DNA of 64,000 nt, taken from NCBI GenBank assembly GCA_017308255.1, contig JAFKFN010000014.1:38040-102039 (forward strand), in the 5' to 3' direction. The translations under genes were made by a program, and so were the position numbers. Shown here piece by piece: positions 46,449 through 54,212 of the stretch (position 1 is the first letter of the stretch; every line of letters starts with the position of its first letter). The stretch comes from Altererythrobacter sp. (lineage in GTDB: Bacteria; Pseudomonadota; Alphaproteobacteria; Sphingomonadales; Sphingomonadaceae). The notes beneath the pieces were generated by a model. The model made no database searches. It worked only from the letters and a program-made list of their open reading frames with translations, and was not told the DNA's origin.

Positions 46449-46826
46449 ATGAAATCGCTATCCATTCTCGCGCTCGGTAGCGCCGTGCTGCTCGCTGCCT
46501 GCGGCCAGAATGCCGATAAGCCGGACAATACCGCTGAAGCGTCCGCCACGATGGGCGATATGTCGGGAGACATGGGCAACATGGCGATGCCGGCCGAGAC
46601 GGCGAAGGTCGCCAAGGGCACCGGCACGGTGAAGGCGATCGACGAGACCGCCGGCACCATCACACTTGAGCATGGACCGATCGCTGAGGCGAACTGGCCG
46701 GCAATGACCATGGCGTTCAAAGCCGCGCCGGCGCTGATCGACAGCGTGGCGGTTGGGGACAAGGTTGCGTTCGATCTCGCGCTTAAGGATGGCATCGGCG
46801 AGGTAACAGCCATACAGAAACAGTAA
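46449..46826 (+). CDS. cusF: Periplasmic copper chaperone CusF, lipoprotein form (125 aa)
   Basis: It starts one base after cusA. The signal ends in the lipobox LLAAC, so it is probably anchored. A Met-rich linker (MGDMSGDMGNMAM) is followed by an OB-fold with GPIAEANWPAMTMAF, containing the Trp-Pro-Ala-Met-Thr-Met copper site of CusF. It duplicates the domain fused to CusB. Confidence 0.93.
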   Translation: MKSLSILALGSAVLLAACGQNADKPDNTAEASATMGDMSGDMGNMAMPAETAKVAKGTGTVKAIDETAGTITLEHGPIAEANWPAMTMAFKAAPALIDSVAVGDKVAFDLALKDGIGEVTAIQKQ

Positions 46827-46926
46827 GCTGCCGTTGTCGCATTGGATCAGAAAAAGCTCTTGCGAATATCGCCCGCTGGATGATTTTGCGCTGCTCAGCT
46901 TCGAGATCGACCGCGCGCTTCACCGC

Positions 46927-47346
46927 TCAGACCGTGACAGGCAGGTCGGTGCCAGCGATCGCCTCGATCACCCTGCAGTCGCGGGCGCGGCCGCCCTCGC
47001 AGGAGACGGCGACCTCCGAGAGCGCGTCGCGCAGTGTCTCGAGCCGGGTGATGCGCGTCTCGATGTCCTGCAAATGCCGACGAGCGATGGCGGCTGCTTC
47101 GGCGCAGTCACGTTCGGGCTCATCGGACAATGCGAGGAGCGAACGTATCTCCTCGACCGAGAAGCCGAGTGCGCGACTGTGCCGAACGAACGCGAGGCGG
47201 CGGACGTCCGGGATACCATAGGACCGTCGGCCCGAGGCGGTGCGAACCGCGCGCGGAAGCAGGCCGATATCCTCGTAGAAGCGGATGGTGTTGACCTTGG
47301 TACCCGTCTGCCGGGCCAGATCGCCGATCGCCAGTCGCTTCGTCAT
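46927..47346 (-). CDS. MerR-family heavy-metal regulator (139 aa)
   Basis: The helix-turn-helix reads MTKRLAIGDLARQTGTKVNTIRFYEDIGLL. A cysteine near residue 80 (ERDCAEA) and the pair CEGGRARDC in the C-terminal loop (seven residues apart) resemble CadR/PbrR/ZntR-type sensors of divalent metals. It is divergent from the methyltransferase gene, with a MerR-type promoter-operator between them. A second operator with nearly the same dyad lies before the CDF gene at 48135, so both are probable targets. Confidence 0.85.
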   Translation of the reverse strand: MTKRLAIGDLARQTGTKVNTIRFYEDIGLLPRAVRTASGRRSYGIPDVRRLAFVRHSRALGFSVEEIRSLLALSDEPERDCAEAAAIARRHLQDIETRITRLETLRDALSEVAVSCEGGRARDCRVIEAIAGTDLPVTV

Positions 47347-47351
47347 ATGCC

Positions 47352-47382
47352 TTGATCCTCCAGTCACTGGAGATTGTATAGT
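47352..47382 (+). promoter_or_regulatory. MerR-type promoter-operator before the methyltransferase
   Basis: The -35 box TTGATC (47352-47357) and -10 box TATAGT (47377-47382) are 19 bases apart. The dyad CTCCAGTCACTGGAG (47358-47372) fills the spacer. It lies between the divergent regulator and its target. Transcription would start close to the first ATGs of the target gene. Confidence 0.75.
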
Positions 47383-47386
47383 GATG

Positions 47387-48094
47387 ATGGCTCAAACCAA
47401 AGGACTTGCGTTGGCCGAAAAGACCTTCACACCTGCCCTCGGACGCTCTGGCCTTACCGGCGCCTATGATCTCGCCATAAGGTTGTTGACGCGCGAGCGT
47501 GCGTGGCGGACGGCACTGCTCGAACAGGTCGCGCCGCGCGACGGCGAGGCGATCATCGATGTCGGCTGCGGCACCGGCAGCTTTGCGATCCTAATGAAAC
47601 AATGGGCTCCAGGCTCGCGGATTGTCGGACTCGATCCCGATCCAGACGTTCTTGCCCGGGCGGAGGCCAAGGCGAAGAGAGAAGGCGTCGTCATCGAGTG
47701 GCGGCAGGGTTACGCAAGCGATGCAGCCGCGTCGGGCAAGCGATTTGATAAGACGGTATCCAGTCTCGTCTTCCATCAGATACCAATGCCCGGCAAGCGA
47801 AGCGGGATAGCGGCAATGTTGGCGGCCCTCAAGCCGGGTGGTCAGCTAAATATCGCCGATTATGCACTGCAAGAATCGCTGGTGATGCGATCGCTCTTCC
47901 GGCTGACGGTCCAGTGCCTCGGCGGAGTGGCCGATACACAGCCCAACGCCGATGGTGCGATCGAAGCTATTCTGACTGAGATTTCGGGTTCGTCGGTGAT
48001 CCCGCAACGTGTGGTTCCGACACTCACCGGCGCCATCAGCCCTGTTCATGGTGGAGGCTCCAAAGGGCTTATAACGCGAACCAATTGCAGATAG
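47387..48094 (+). CDS. Class I SAM-dependent methyltransferase in the metal island (235 aa)
   Basis: Motif I is IIDVGCGTGSFAILM, the acidic loop IVGLDPDPDVL follows, and later LKPGGQLNIADYAL fits a UbiE-like class I methyltransferase. The start is uncertain. ATG 47387 would give an almost leaderless message from the MerR-type promoter, while TTG 47411 has a good AAAGGA ribosome site and would give 227 residues. The substrate is unknown. Control by a metal-responsive MerR protein suggests a role in metal or metalloid stress, possibly methylation of a metal, but nothing shows this directly. Confidence 0.8.
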   Translation: MAQTKGLALAEKTFTPALGRSGLTGAYDLAIRLLTRERAWRTALLEQVAPRDGEAIIDVGCGTGSFAILMKQWAPGSRIVGLDPDPDVLARAEAKAKREGVVIEWRQGYASDAAASGKRFDKTVSSLVFHQIPMPGKRSGIAAMLAALKPGGQLNIADYALQESLVMRSLFRLTVQCLGGVADTQPNADGAIEAILTEISGSSVIPQRVVPTLTGAISPVHGGGSKGLITRTNCR

Positions 48095-48096
48095 CC

Positions 48097-48127
48097 TTGC
48101 TTCTACAGTTACTGGAGGTTGTAGAAG
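48097..48127 (+). promoter_or_regulatory. MerR-type promoter-operator before the CDF gene at 48135
   Basis: TTGCTT (48097-48102) and TAGAAG (48122-48127) are separated by 19 bases containing CTACAGTTACTGGAG (48103-48117). This dyad matches the operator at 47358 at 13 of 15 positions, so the same regulator probably acts on both. Confidence 0.65.
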
Positions 48128-48134
48128 CGAACGC

Positions 48135-48779
48135 ATGGCAGATTCAGATGAAGCAGGCGGCTGCGGCTGCACCGGTGACAGCAAGCGGGCCGAGAAAGAC
48201 CCGGCCTATCGTCGTGCGCTTTGGATCGTCGTGCTGCTCAATTTGGGCTTCGGCGCATGCGAGATCATCGGTGGGTTCATCGCCGATAGTCAGGCGCTCA
48301 AGGCTGACTCGCTTGATTTCGTCGGCGATGGAACGATCACGCTTGTCGGCTTGATTGCGCTTGGCTGGGCCGCGGCGGCGCGCGCGCGGATCGCGCTCGT
48401 GCAGGGCATCTTCCTGCTGACGCTGGGTCTTGGCGTGATCGGCGTGGCGTTCTGGCGCGCATTGACGGCGGTCGCCCCCGAGGCCGAACTGATGGGCGGC
48501 ATCGGCGTGGTCGCGCTCCTTGTAAATGTCGTATCGGCGCTTGTCCTCTCGCGATTCCGCGAGGGCGATGCCAACGTGCGGGCGGTCTGGCTGTTCAGCC
48601 GCAACGACGCCGTCGCCAATGTCGCGGTGATCGGGGCTGCTGGGCTAGTCGCCTGGACGGGCAGCGCTTGGCCCGATCTGGCAGTGGCGGCCGTTATCGC
48701 GCTCCTCTTCCTCCATTCCGCCTACGAGATCCTTCGTGGAGCACGCGCCGAGTTGCGCGAGCATTCACTGGCGGCCTGA
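48135..48779 (+). CDS. CDF-like cation transporter (214 aa)
   Basis: Six hydrophobic segments without a C-terminal cytosolic domain; the N-terminus is Cys-rich (GGCGCTGDSK). The metal-site helix reads LKADSLDFVGDG, with Asp-x3-Asp in place of the usual His-x3-Asp, a pattern shared with the CDF gene at 51873. This is the short CzcD/CadX-like type. It follows a MerR-type promoter and precedes the FTR1 fusion gene. Confidence 0.82.
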   Translation: MADSDEAGGCGCTGDSKRAEKDPAYRRALWIVVLLNLGFGACEIIGGFIADSQALKADSLDFVGDGTITLVGLIALGWAAAARARIALVQGIFLLTLGLGVIGVAFWRALTAVAPEAELMGGIGVVALLVNVVSALVLSRFREGDANVRAVWLFSRNDAVANVAVIGAAGLVAWTGSAWPDLAVAAVIALLFLHSAYEILRGARAELREHSLAA

Positions 48780-48797
48780 TTTTTGGAGTTTCCCTGC

Positions 48798-50741
48798 GTG
48801 GCCAGCCTTTTCCGTCTTCCTTTCCTCCTGATTCTATTCGTCGCCCTCAGCGGCTCCATTCCGTATCCCGCGTCTGCGCGCGCGGATACCGGAGAGGTCC
48901 AGACCGTTTGGCGGCTTCTCGACTATGTAGCTGTCGACTATGCCGGTGCAGTTTCGAATGGCCGGGTGACCAGCGCCGCGGAATATGCCGAGATGACCGA
49001 GTTCTCGGCTACGGTCCAGAGCAGCATCGCGGCCCTGCCGGCAAAGCCCGAGCGTGCCCGGCTGGTTGCCGAGGCGAAGGAACTCCAGGCGGCTATCGCA
49101 TCCAAGGCAGCACCTGAAGCAGTGGCCCAGAAAGCGCGTGGACTCGCAGGCGACCTGCTCGCCGCTTATCCCGTGCCGCTCGCACCCGCGAAAGCCCCCG
49201 ATCCGGTGCGCGGCGCCGCGCTCTATGCGGAAAATTGCGCGAGCTGCCACGGGATGAAGGGCGATGGTCACGGCCCTCAGGCAACGAGACTGAACCCGCC
49301 GCCGATCGCCTTCACTGATGTCGAGCGCGCGCGCAAGCGCAGCCTGTTCGCGCTCTATCAGGTGATCGGTCAGGGGCTAGATGGCACGGCGATGCAAAGC
49401 TTCGCTCAACTGCCTTCCGATGACCGCTGGGCGCTGGCGGCACATGTCGGCGGCTTCGCTTTCAAGGACGTTTCGGCCGGTGAGTGGATCTGGAAGGATG
49501 ATCCGGCGCTACGTCAGCGCGTCCCTGACCTTCAGGCATTCACCAGCATGACACCCGAGACCCTCGGCCGTGCAATCGGGCAGGACAAGGCGGATGCCGT
49601 CTTCGCCTATCTACGTGCGAACCCGCAAGCGCTCGGCGCACCAAGGCCTGCGTCGCTGTCGGTCGCCCGCGAGAAGCTCGTGCAAAGTCTCGCGGCCTAT
49701 CGCGCGGGAGACCAGCGTAACGCCGAACGGCTTGCGCTCTCGGCCTATCTCGACGGGTTCGAACCGTTAGAGCCGATCCTGACCGCCCGCGACGCGACGC
49801 TCATGGCGCGCATCGAGGGCGCGATGGGCGAATTCCGGACCGCCATCGGGCGCGGGGTGTCCGTGGAGGCGCTCGCCCAGAAGGCGGCCGTACTCGAAAG
49901 CCTGTTCTCAGATGCCGAAACGGCGCTCTCGCCCGATGCGGCAAGCGACGCCTCGACCTTCATCGGCGCGCTCACCATCCTGCTGCGCGAAGGACTTGAG
50001 GCATTGCTTATTGTCGTTGCGATGATCGCGTTTCTGCGCAAGGCGGACCGCCCCGAGGTTCTGCCTTATGTCCATGGCGGGTGGATCGCGGCGCTCATCG
50101 CTGGCGGCGCGACCTGGGCTGTCGCGACCTATGCAATCTCGATCAGCGGTGCCAGCCGCGAGCTGACCGAAGGGTTCGGTTCGCTTTTCGCCGCCGTGGT
50201 GCTGGTCTCGGTCGGCATCTGGATGCATGGCAAGTCGCATGCCGAAAGCTGGCAGCGCTATATCCGCGAAGCGCTGGGCAAGGCGTTGTCGCGCCGGTCA
50301 GCCTGGTTCCTATTCGGCCTCGCGTTTCTCGTCGTCTATCGGGAGGCGTTCGAAACGATCCTCTTCTTCGCCGCGCTCGCGGCACAAGGGAGCGGCAGCA
50401 TCATCGCAGCAGGCGCCGGGACCGCGGTGGTACTGCTCGGGGTGATTGCCTGGACGATGCTGCGCTACAGCCGCTCGCTGCCGATCGGCAAATTCTTCGC
50501 CTATAGCTCAGTGCTCATCGCTGTTCTCGCGGTGGTGCTCGCCGGGAAAGGGACGGCAGCGCTTCAGGAAGCCGGTCTCATCGACATCACGCCGGTCGCG
50601 CATATACCAAGGCTTTCGATGCTGGGCATCTTCCCGTCGCTACAGCCTCTACTGCTCCAAATTCTTGCGCTGGCGGTCCTCTGGATCGGGTTCCGTTACA
50701 ATGATCGGAAGCATGCGTCGAATACGGCTGCCGCCGAGTAA
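48798..50741 (+). CDS. Cytochrome c-FTR1 fusion permease, PbrT-like (647 aa)
   Basis: A signal peptide and helical region precede a cytochrome c domain (haem motif CASCH at about residue 150). The C-terminal half is an FTR1 iron permease with REGLEALLIV and YREAFETILFF, the two R-E-x-x-E motifs, in a seven-helix membrane domain. PbrT of lead resistance operons has this architecture. GTG 48798 has a GGAG ribosome site. Its place behind a MerR-controlled CDF gene suggests a Pb(II) or Fe uptake-and-detoxify role; the metal is inferred. Confidence 0.85.
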   Translation: MASLFRLPFLLILFVALSGSIPYPASARADTGEVQTVWRLLDYVAVDYAGAVSNGRVTSAAEYAEMTEFSATVQSSIAALPAKPERARLVAEAKELQAAIASKAAPEAVAQKARGLAGDLLAAYPVPLAPAKAPDPVRGAALYAENCASCHGMKGDGHGPQATRLNPPPIAFTDVERARKRSLFALYQVIGQGLDGTAMQSFAQLPSDDRWALAAHVGGFAFKDVSAGEWIWKDDPALRQRVPDLQAFTSMTPETLGRAIGQDKADAVFAYLRANPQALGAPRPASLSVAREKLVQSLAAYRAGDQRNAERLALSAYLDGFEPLEPILTARDATLMARIEGAMGEFRTAIGRGVSVEALAQKAAVLESLFSDAETALSPDAASDASTFIGALTILLREGLEALLIVVAMIAFLRKADRPEVLPYVHGGWIAALIAGGATWAVATYAISISGASRELTEGFGSLFAAVVLVSVGIWMHGKSHAESWQRYIREALGKALSRRSAWFLFGLAFLVVYREAFETILFFAALAAQGSGSIIAAGAGTAVVLLGVIAWTMLRYSRSLPIGKFFAYSSVLIAVLAVVLAGKGTAALQEAGLIDITPVAHIPRLSMLGIFPSLQPLLLQILALAVLWIGFRYNDRKHASNTAAAE

Positions 50742-50768
50742 AGCGCGCTGCTATGGCAATCCCGAGGT

Positions 50769-51179
50769 TCAGCTACCATTTGCTGAAAGCGTCTCGATCA
50801 GGGGGCAGCCGGAGCTATCGCCCCCGTCACATGCCCGCACGGTTTCGTCGAGAACCCGCTCCATGCGCTGCAGATCGGCGAGGCGCGCACGGACGCTCTC
50901 CAGATGCGCAGCGGCAATCTCACGGGCTTCCGCACAGGACACTTGGCCTTCGGCGGCAATCCCGAGCAGCGCACGGATTTCGTCGAGCGTAAAGCCGAGT
51001 TCACGGGCACGACGAACGAAGCGAAGACGGTGGACATCCGTCACGCCGTAACAGCGATAGCAGCCGCGGCGGCCTGCCTTGGGCGTAAGGCCGATCCGCT
51101 CATAATAGCGGATCGTCTCGATGTTGCAGCCTGTCTGCCGTGACAGGTCGCCAATCGTGATCACCCCACTGGCCGTCAT
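50769..51179 (-). CDS. MerR-family regulator, mercury/lead type (136 aa)
   Basis: The helix-turn-helix reads GDLSRQTGCNIETIRYYERIGL. Metal cysteines occur in GQVSCAEAREIA and the loop CDGGDSSGC. It is divergent from a MerT-like gene with a MerR-type promoter between them, which favours a mercury-responsive role, but the cysteine spacing does not exclude Pb or Cd. Confidence 0.85.
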   Translation of the reverse strand: MTASGVITIGDLSRQTGCNIETIRYYERIGLTPKAGRRGCYRCYGVTDVHRLRFVRRARELGFTLDEIRALLGIAAEGQVSCAEAREIAAAHLESVRARLADLQRMERVLDETVRACDGGDSSGCPLIETLSANGS

Positions 51180-51201
51180 GCGTCACTCCACAAAAAAGAG
51201 C

Positions 51202-51232
51202 TTGAGTCTGTAGTTGCTACAGACGGTAAGAC
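51202..51232 (+). promoter_or_regulatory. MerR-type promoter-operator before the merT-like gene
   Basis: TTGAGT (51202-51207) and TAAGAC (51227-51232) are 19 bases apart. The spacer begins with the imperfect dyad CTGTAGTTGCTACAG (51208-51222). It lies between the divergent regulator (start 51179) and the merT-like start (51262). Confidence 0.65.
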
Positions 51233-51261
51233 CGGGACATGACCGGTTCAAGGAGTCGCTG

Positions 51262-51633
51262 ATGTCGATCGATCCGCGTGATGCTGCGCGTCTCGTGCGC
51301 GCGCGTGGCGCCGCTGCATTGACGCTGGGCGGTATCGCCGCCGCCTTCAGCGTGGCGTCTTGCTGTGCGTTGCCAGTCGTGCTCATGACGGCGGGTCTCA
51401 GCGCTGCATGGCTCGGCGGGATCGCGATGGTGGCCGCGCCATACCGGGTTCTTCTGTTGTGGTTAAGTACGCTCAGCCTCGCTGGCGGCGCGCTGTTGCT
51501 CTGGCGGACGCAGCGCTCGGCCATTGCCCGCGCCTCCGACAGAGTCTGCACACCTGGATGGCTGCGTCTCGTCTTGCTGATCGGGCTGATCTCAGGGGCG
51601 ATCCTGCTGTGGCTGGGCTATTCCTATGTCTGA
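51262..51633 (+). CDS. merT: MerT-like mercuric transport protein (123 aa)
   Basis: Three transmembrane segments with a paired cysteine in the first (SVASCCALPVVLMTAGL) and a further cysteine in the loop (RVCTPGW) resemble MerT, which carries Hg(II) through the inner membrane. ATG 51262 has an AAGGAG ribosome site. No merP or merA follows, so a full mercury detoxification pathway is not present here. Confidence 0.75.
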   Translation: MSIDPRDAARLVRARGAAALTLGGIAAAFSVASCCALPVVLMTAGLSAAWLGGIAMVAAPYRVLLLWLSTLSLAGGALLLWRTQRSAIARASDRVCTPGWLRLVLLIGLISGAILLWLGYSYV

Positions 51634-51859
51634 GCGCCCTCCTCAACTCCAATCGCCGCTCACTTGCCCGCGTTGCGGGTTCGTGAAGACCGAAACCATG
51701 CCGACCGATGCGTGCCAATATTTCTACGACTGCACTGGCTGCGGCGCGATCCTGCGACCCAGGCGCGGTGATTGCTGCGTCTTCTGTTCCTATGGCAGCT
51801 TGCCGTGCCCGCCAATTCAGATCGAGGGCGAAGATGCGGGTTGCTGCGGCGACGGCTAG
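51626..51859 (+). CDS. Cys-rich GDCCVFCSYG protein of mer-type loci (77 aa)
   Basis: The product has a zinc-ribbon-like CPRCGF, then CTGCGAILRP and a conserved GDCCVFCSYGSLPCPPIQ segment, ending GCCGDG: twelve cysteines in 77 residues. Proteins with a GDCCVFCSYG core are known to me as unnamed neighbours of merT-type genes. It overlaps the merT-like gene by eight bases. Probably a cytosolic metal-binding protein; function not established. Confidence 0.8.
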   Translation: MSERPPQLQSPLTCPRCGFVKTETMPTDACQYFYDCTGCGAILRPRRGDCCVFCSYGSLPCPPIQIEGEDAGCCGDG

Positions 51860-51872
51860 GCCAGCGTGCTTG

Positions 51873-52529
51873 TCAAACGTCCCTGGCGATCCCCGGGCGC
51901 TTGGGTGATGCCGACTGATGCCACACTGGCCAGGCGCTGCGCAGGACCTTGACGGCCGAGCGTAGGAAAATGGCGGCAATAGCCGCGCCCACGATGACGT
52001 CCGGCCAGGGCGACGCAAATAGGCCGACCAGCGCGGCGGCGACCAGTACTCCGACATTCGACGCGACGTCGTTGCGCGAGCATTCGAAAGTGCTGCTCAT
52101 GTTCACATTGGCTGTGCGGAAACGCCATAGAAGCGCCAGACAGCTGAGATTCGCGACGAGTGCGACCGATCCCACCTCCAGCATCAGACTGCTCGAAGGC
52201 GGCACGCCATGGATGATCTTTATCGCCAGCTCGGCCAATACGGCGATCCCAAACCCGAGGATGATGAAGCCCTTCGCCAAGGCTGCTCCAGCCTCCCAGC
52301 GCGGCCCCCGCGAAAGCGCGAACAGGCTCAGCGCATAGACGAAGGCGTCGCCAAGCATATCGACGGAGTCCGCCATCAGCGCCGACGAGCCGGCAATGAG
52401 TCCGCCCCCAAACTCGAAAAGGAACATCATGGCGTTGATGATGAGAACGATGATGAGCACGCGCCGCTGATCGCGCCTGGCCGCAAGCCTCGCGAGTTCA
52501 CTTCCCTTCTTTGAGCAGCAATCGTCCAC
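51873..52529 (-). CDS. CDF-family cation transporter (218 aa)
   Basis: Six hydrophobic segments with ALMADSVDMLGDAFVYALSL (Asp-x3-Asp metal site) and no cytosolic domain. I chose GTG 52529 (MDDCCSKKGSELARL), with a GAGGA ribosome site, because the longer frame to 52571 would begin inside the -10 box of the promoter at 52563. The N-terminal Cys pair may bind metal. It is divergent from a MerR-type regulator at 52661. Confidence 0.83.
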   Translation of the reverse strand: MDDCCSKKGSELARLAARRDQRRVLIIVLIINAMMFLFEFGGGLIAGSSALMADSVDMLGDAFVYALSLFALSRGPRWEAGAALAKGFIILGFGIAVLAELAIKIIHGVPPSSSLMLEVGSVALVANLSCLALLWRFRTANVNMSSTFECSRNDVASNVGVLVAAALVGLFASPWPDVIVGAAIAAIFLRSAVKVLRSAWPVWHQSASPKRPGIARDV

Positions 52530-52562
52530 TTGATGCGTCCTCGACTCGATCAGTGGATTGGG

Positions 52563-52593
52563 ATTATCCACCCTGTATCCACTAGAGGGTCAA
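52563..52593 (-). promoter_or_regulatory. MerR-type promoter-operator of the CDF gene at 51873
   Basis: On the minus strand TTGACC (52588-52593) and GATAAT (52563-52568) are separated by exactly 19 bases. ACCCT and AGGGT flank the centre as a dyad, the pattern of CadR/ZntR/PbrR sites. The neighbouring MerR gene at 52661 is the probable regulator. Confidence 0.7.
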
Positions 52594-52660
52594 GCGGTCG
52601 TTGCTTCTCGGCGCGTATGTAACGTGTCGCGTCAACGGCCATAGTAGAGGCGGTTCGGTC

Positions 52661-53110
52661 ATGTTGCTGATCGGTGAACTAGCCCGACGGACGGGAACGA
52701 AGGTGGAGACGGTTCGCTTTTACGAGCGTGAGGGGTTGCTGCCGCCCCCCAAGCGTACCGCTGGAAACTATCGGGCTTATTCCAATCGGCATCTCAACCG
52801 GCTTTCGTTCATCCGCCGTGCGCGCGATCTCGGTTTTACGCTGGACCAGGTGCGCGAGCTTCTTGACCTCGCCGATGATGCGAACCGATCTTGCGCGGCC
52901 GTGGATGCGATCGCGAGCACGCATGTGGCGGAAATCGACCGCAAGATTGCGGATCTGAATGCTCTTCGCGAGGAACTGGTTCGTCTGCTCGATCAATGCG
53001 AGCAGGGCACGATCGCCCACTGCCTTATCCTCGATGCGCTCGCGCCGGCTGGGCTTGAGGGGACAGCGCACCGACGCGACGTCTCAGCACCGGACCCCGG
53101 ACGAGAGTAA
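52661..53110 (+). CDS. MerR-family regulator, CadR/PbrR-like (149 aa)
   Basis: The protein starts MLLIGELARRTGTKVETVRFYEREGLL. Cysteines lie at the CadR/PbrR/ZntR positions: RSCAAVDAI near residue 79 and CEQGTIAHC in the C-terminal loop. A tail rich in Arg and Asp follows. It is divergent from a CDF exporter with a MerR-type promoter between, so it likely activates that exporter in response to Cd, Pb, Zn or a related metal. Confidence 0.87.
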   Translation: MLLIGELARRTGTKVETVRFYEREGLLPPPKRTAGNYRAYSNRHLNRLSFIRRARDLGFTLDQVRELLDLADDANRSCAAVDAIASTHVAEIDRKIADLNALREELVRLLDQCEQGTIAHCLILDALAPAGLEGTAHRRDVSAPDPGRE

Positions 53111-53788
53111 ATGACGATTCAATTGGACAAGGTTGGATGCACCGGCCCGGGGCTCCAATGCGCTGCTCTTAGCGACGCTTTTCGGCGCGAGGACTTCGCT
53201 TGCCAAGCTATTGCTCAGCGATGGCATCAAGCCTTGGATACTAAGCGGCTTGCTTTACCTTGAATCCGGCTTTGGTTTTTCAGCCATCATCTGATCCGGC
53301 GCTTCTTGCCGAGCGAATCGAAGCGCCGCTTCATCGCGGCGATTTGCCCTGGCTCATGCTCCCGACCCAGTTCGTCGTACATTTTTGCCCCTTTCTGGTC
53401 ATGTTTGGACGTGCATCATCGACACGCTCACGCAGAAGCATCGATCCGGAAGGCAACCTCAAGGAGTACATTGTCTGTGCTGCCTCGGCATCACGCTCGA
53501 TGATAAGAGTTCACAATTTTGAGACCCTTGCCATTTCTCTATAAATAACCAAGTTTTTGGTAGTTAATGATAGATGGCGATCTGCATGAGTAAAGAGATT
53601 ACGAGAGTTCAAAGATAACTGCATGCATATTTACACATTTGTTTTGAAATATTCGGAGTGTTTTCGCCAAAATCGATCAATGATACACCATTACATCTAT
53701 GATGCAAGATGACATACGGCGTCGCGGATTGATCGATATCGCAATTTTCTCTTTCCTTCCGGTAACAATGGCGATAGGGCCTGGAAAT
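53111..53788. other. Spacer with a local AT-rich stretch before the czc operon
   Basis: No convincing long gene is present. The part from about 53520 to 53720 is clearly richer in A and T than its surroundings and probably holds the promoter of the following czc operon. One micro-ORF on the minus strand is listed separately. The rest may be decayed sequence. Confidence 0.5.
53287..53382 (-). CDS. Possible micro-ORF (31 aa)
   Basis: From ATG 53382 the product reads MYDELGREHEPGQIAAMKRR and ends FDSLGKKRRIR. It has a ribosome site (AAAGGGG) five bases before the ATG and sensible amino-acid use. It could be a real microprotein or a leftover of a longer gene. I do not recognise it. Confidence 0.25.
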   Translation of the reverse strand: MYDELGREHEPGQIAAMKRRFDSLGKKRRIR

Positions 53789-54145
53789 ATGAAGGGGCTG
53801 TTCGCGCTCATTATAGGTCTTTTTGTCGCCACCGGCATGGTGGCGGGATCGATGGCGCATGCGGCGGAAATGGGTGGAGGCCGCGCTGCTATCGCTTCGG
53901 TGAGCAGCTGCTTCAATTCGCCCAACGAAGCCAAGGATGGCGCCGAGCAGGGTAAAAGCTCCCCATCGGAAGACGGCAAATCTCTGGTGAAATTCCATGC
54001 TTGCCATGGTCATCATATCAGTGTGCCGGTCGAGCCTGCGGGCGACGAGGTGATGTTGACGAAAGTCGAAATTCTGCCTGCGGAACCAAGCTCGGGCCTT
54101 GCGCCGCCAACATTCATCGGCACCTTCCGCCCTCCAATCGCCTGA
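53789..54145 (+). CDS. CzcI-like small periplasmic protein (118 aa)
   Basis: A signal peptide (MKGLFALIIGLFVATGMVAG) leads to a polar region with a Cys/His motif FHACHGHHISVPV and a C-terminal ending GLAPPTFIGTFRPPIA. Small proteins with a CHGHH-like motif precede czcCBA operons and are called CzcI, with a suspected regulatory role. ATG 53768 is an alternative start. It lies 67 bases before czcC. Confidence 0.65.
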   Translation: MKGLFALIIGLFVATGMVAGSMAHAAEMGGGRAAIASVSSCFNSPNEAKDGAEQGKSSPSEDGKSLVKFHACHGHHISVPVEPAGDEVMLTKVEILPAEPSSGLAPPTFIGTFRPPIA

Positions 54146-54212
54146 CAGCCCAATTGGCTGCGCCTGACTGCAAACAGGTGCGCACCTTTGGATTGTCAGG
54201 AGTTCCTTCTTC

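Noticed and set aside
52530-52571. Longer start of the CDF gene at GTG 52571
   Set aside because: It would place the first codons inside the -10 box of the MerR-type promoter; GTG 52529 has a ribosome site.
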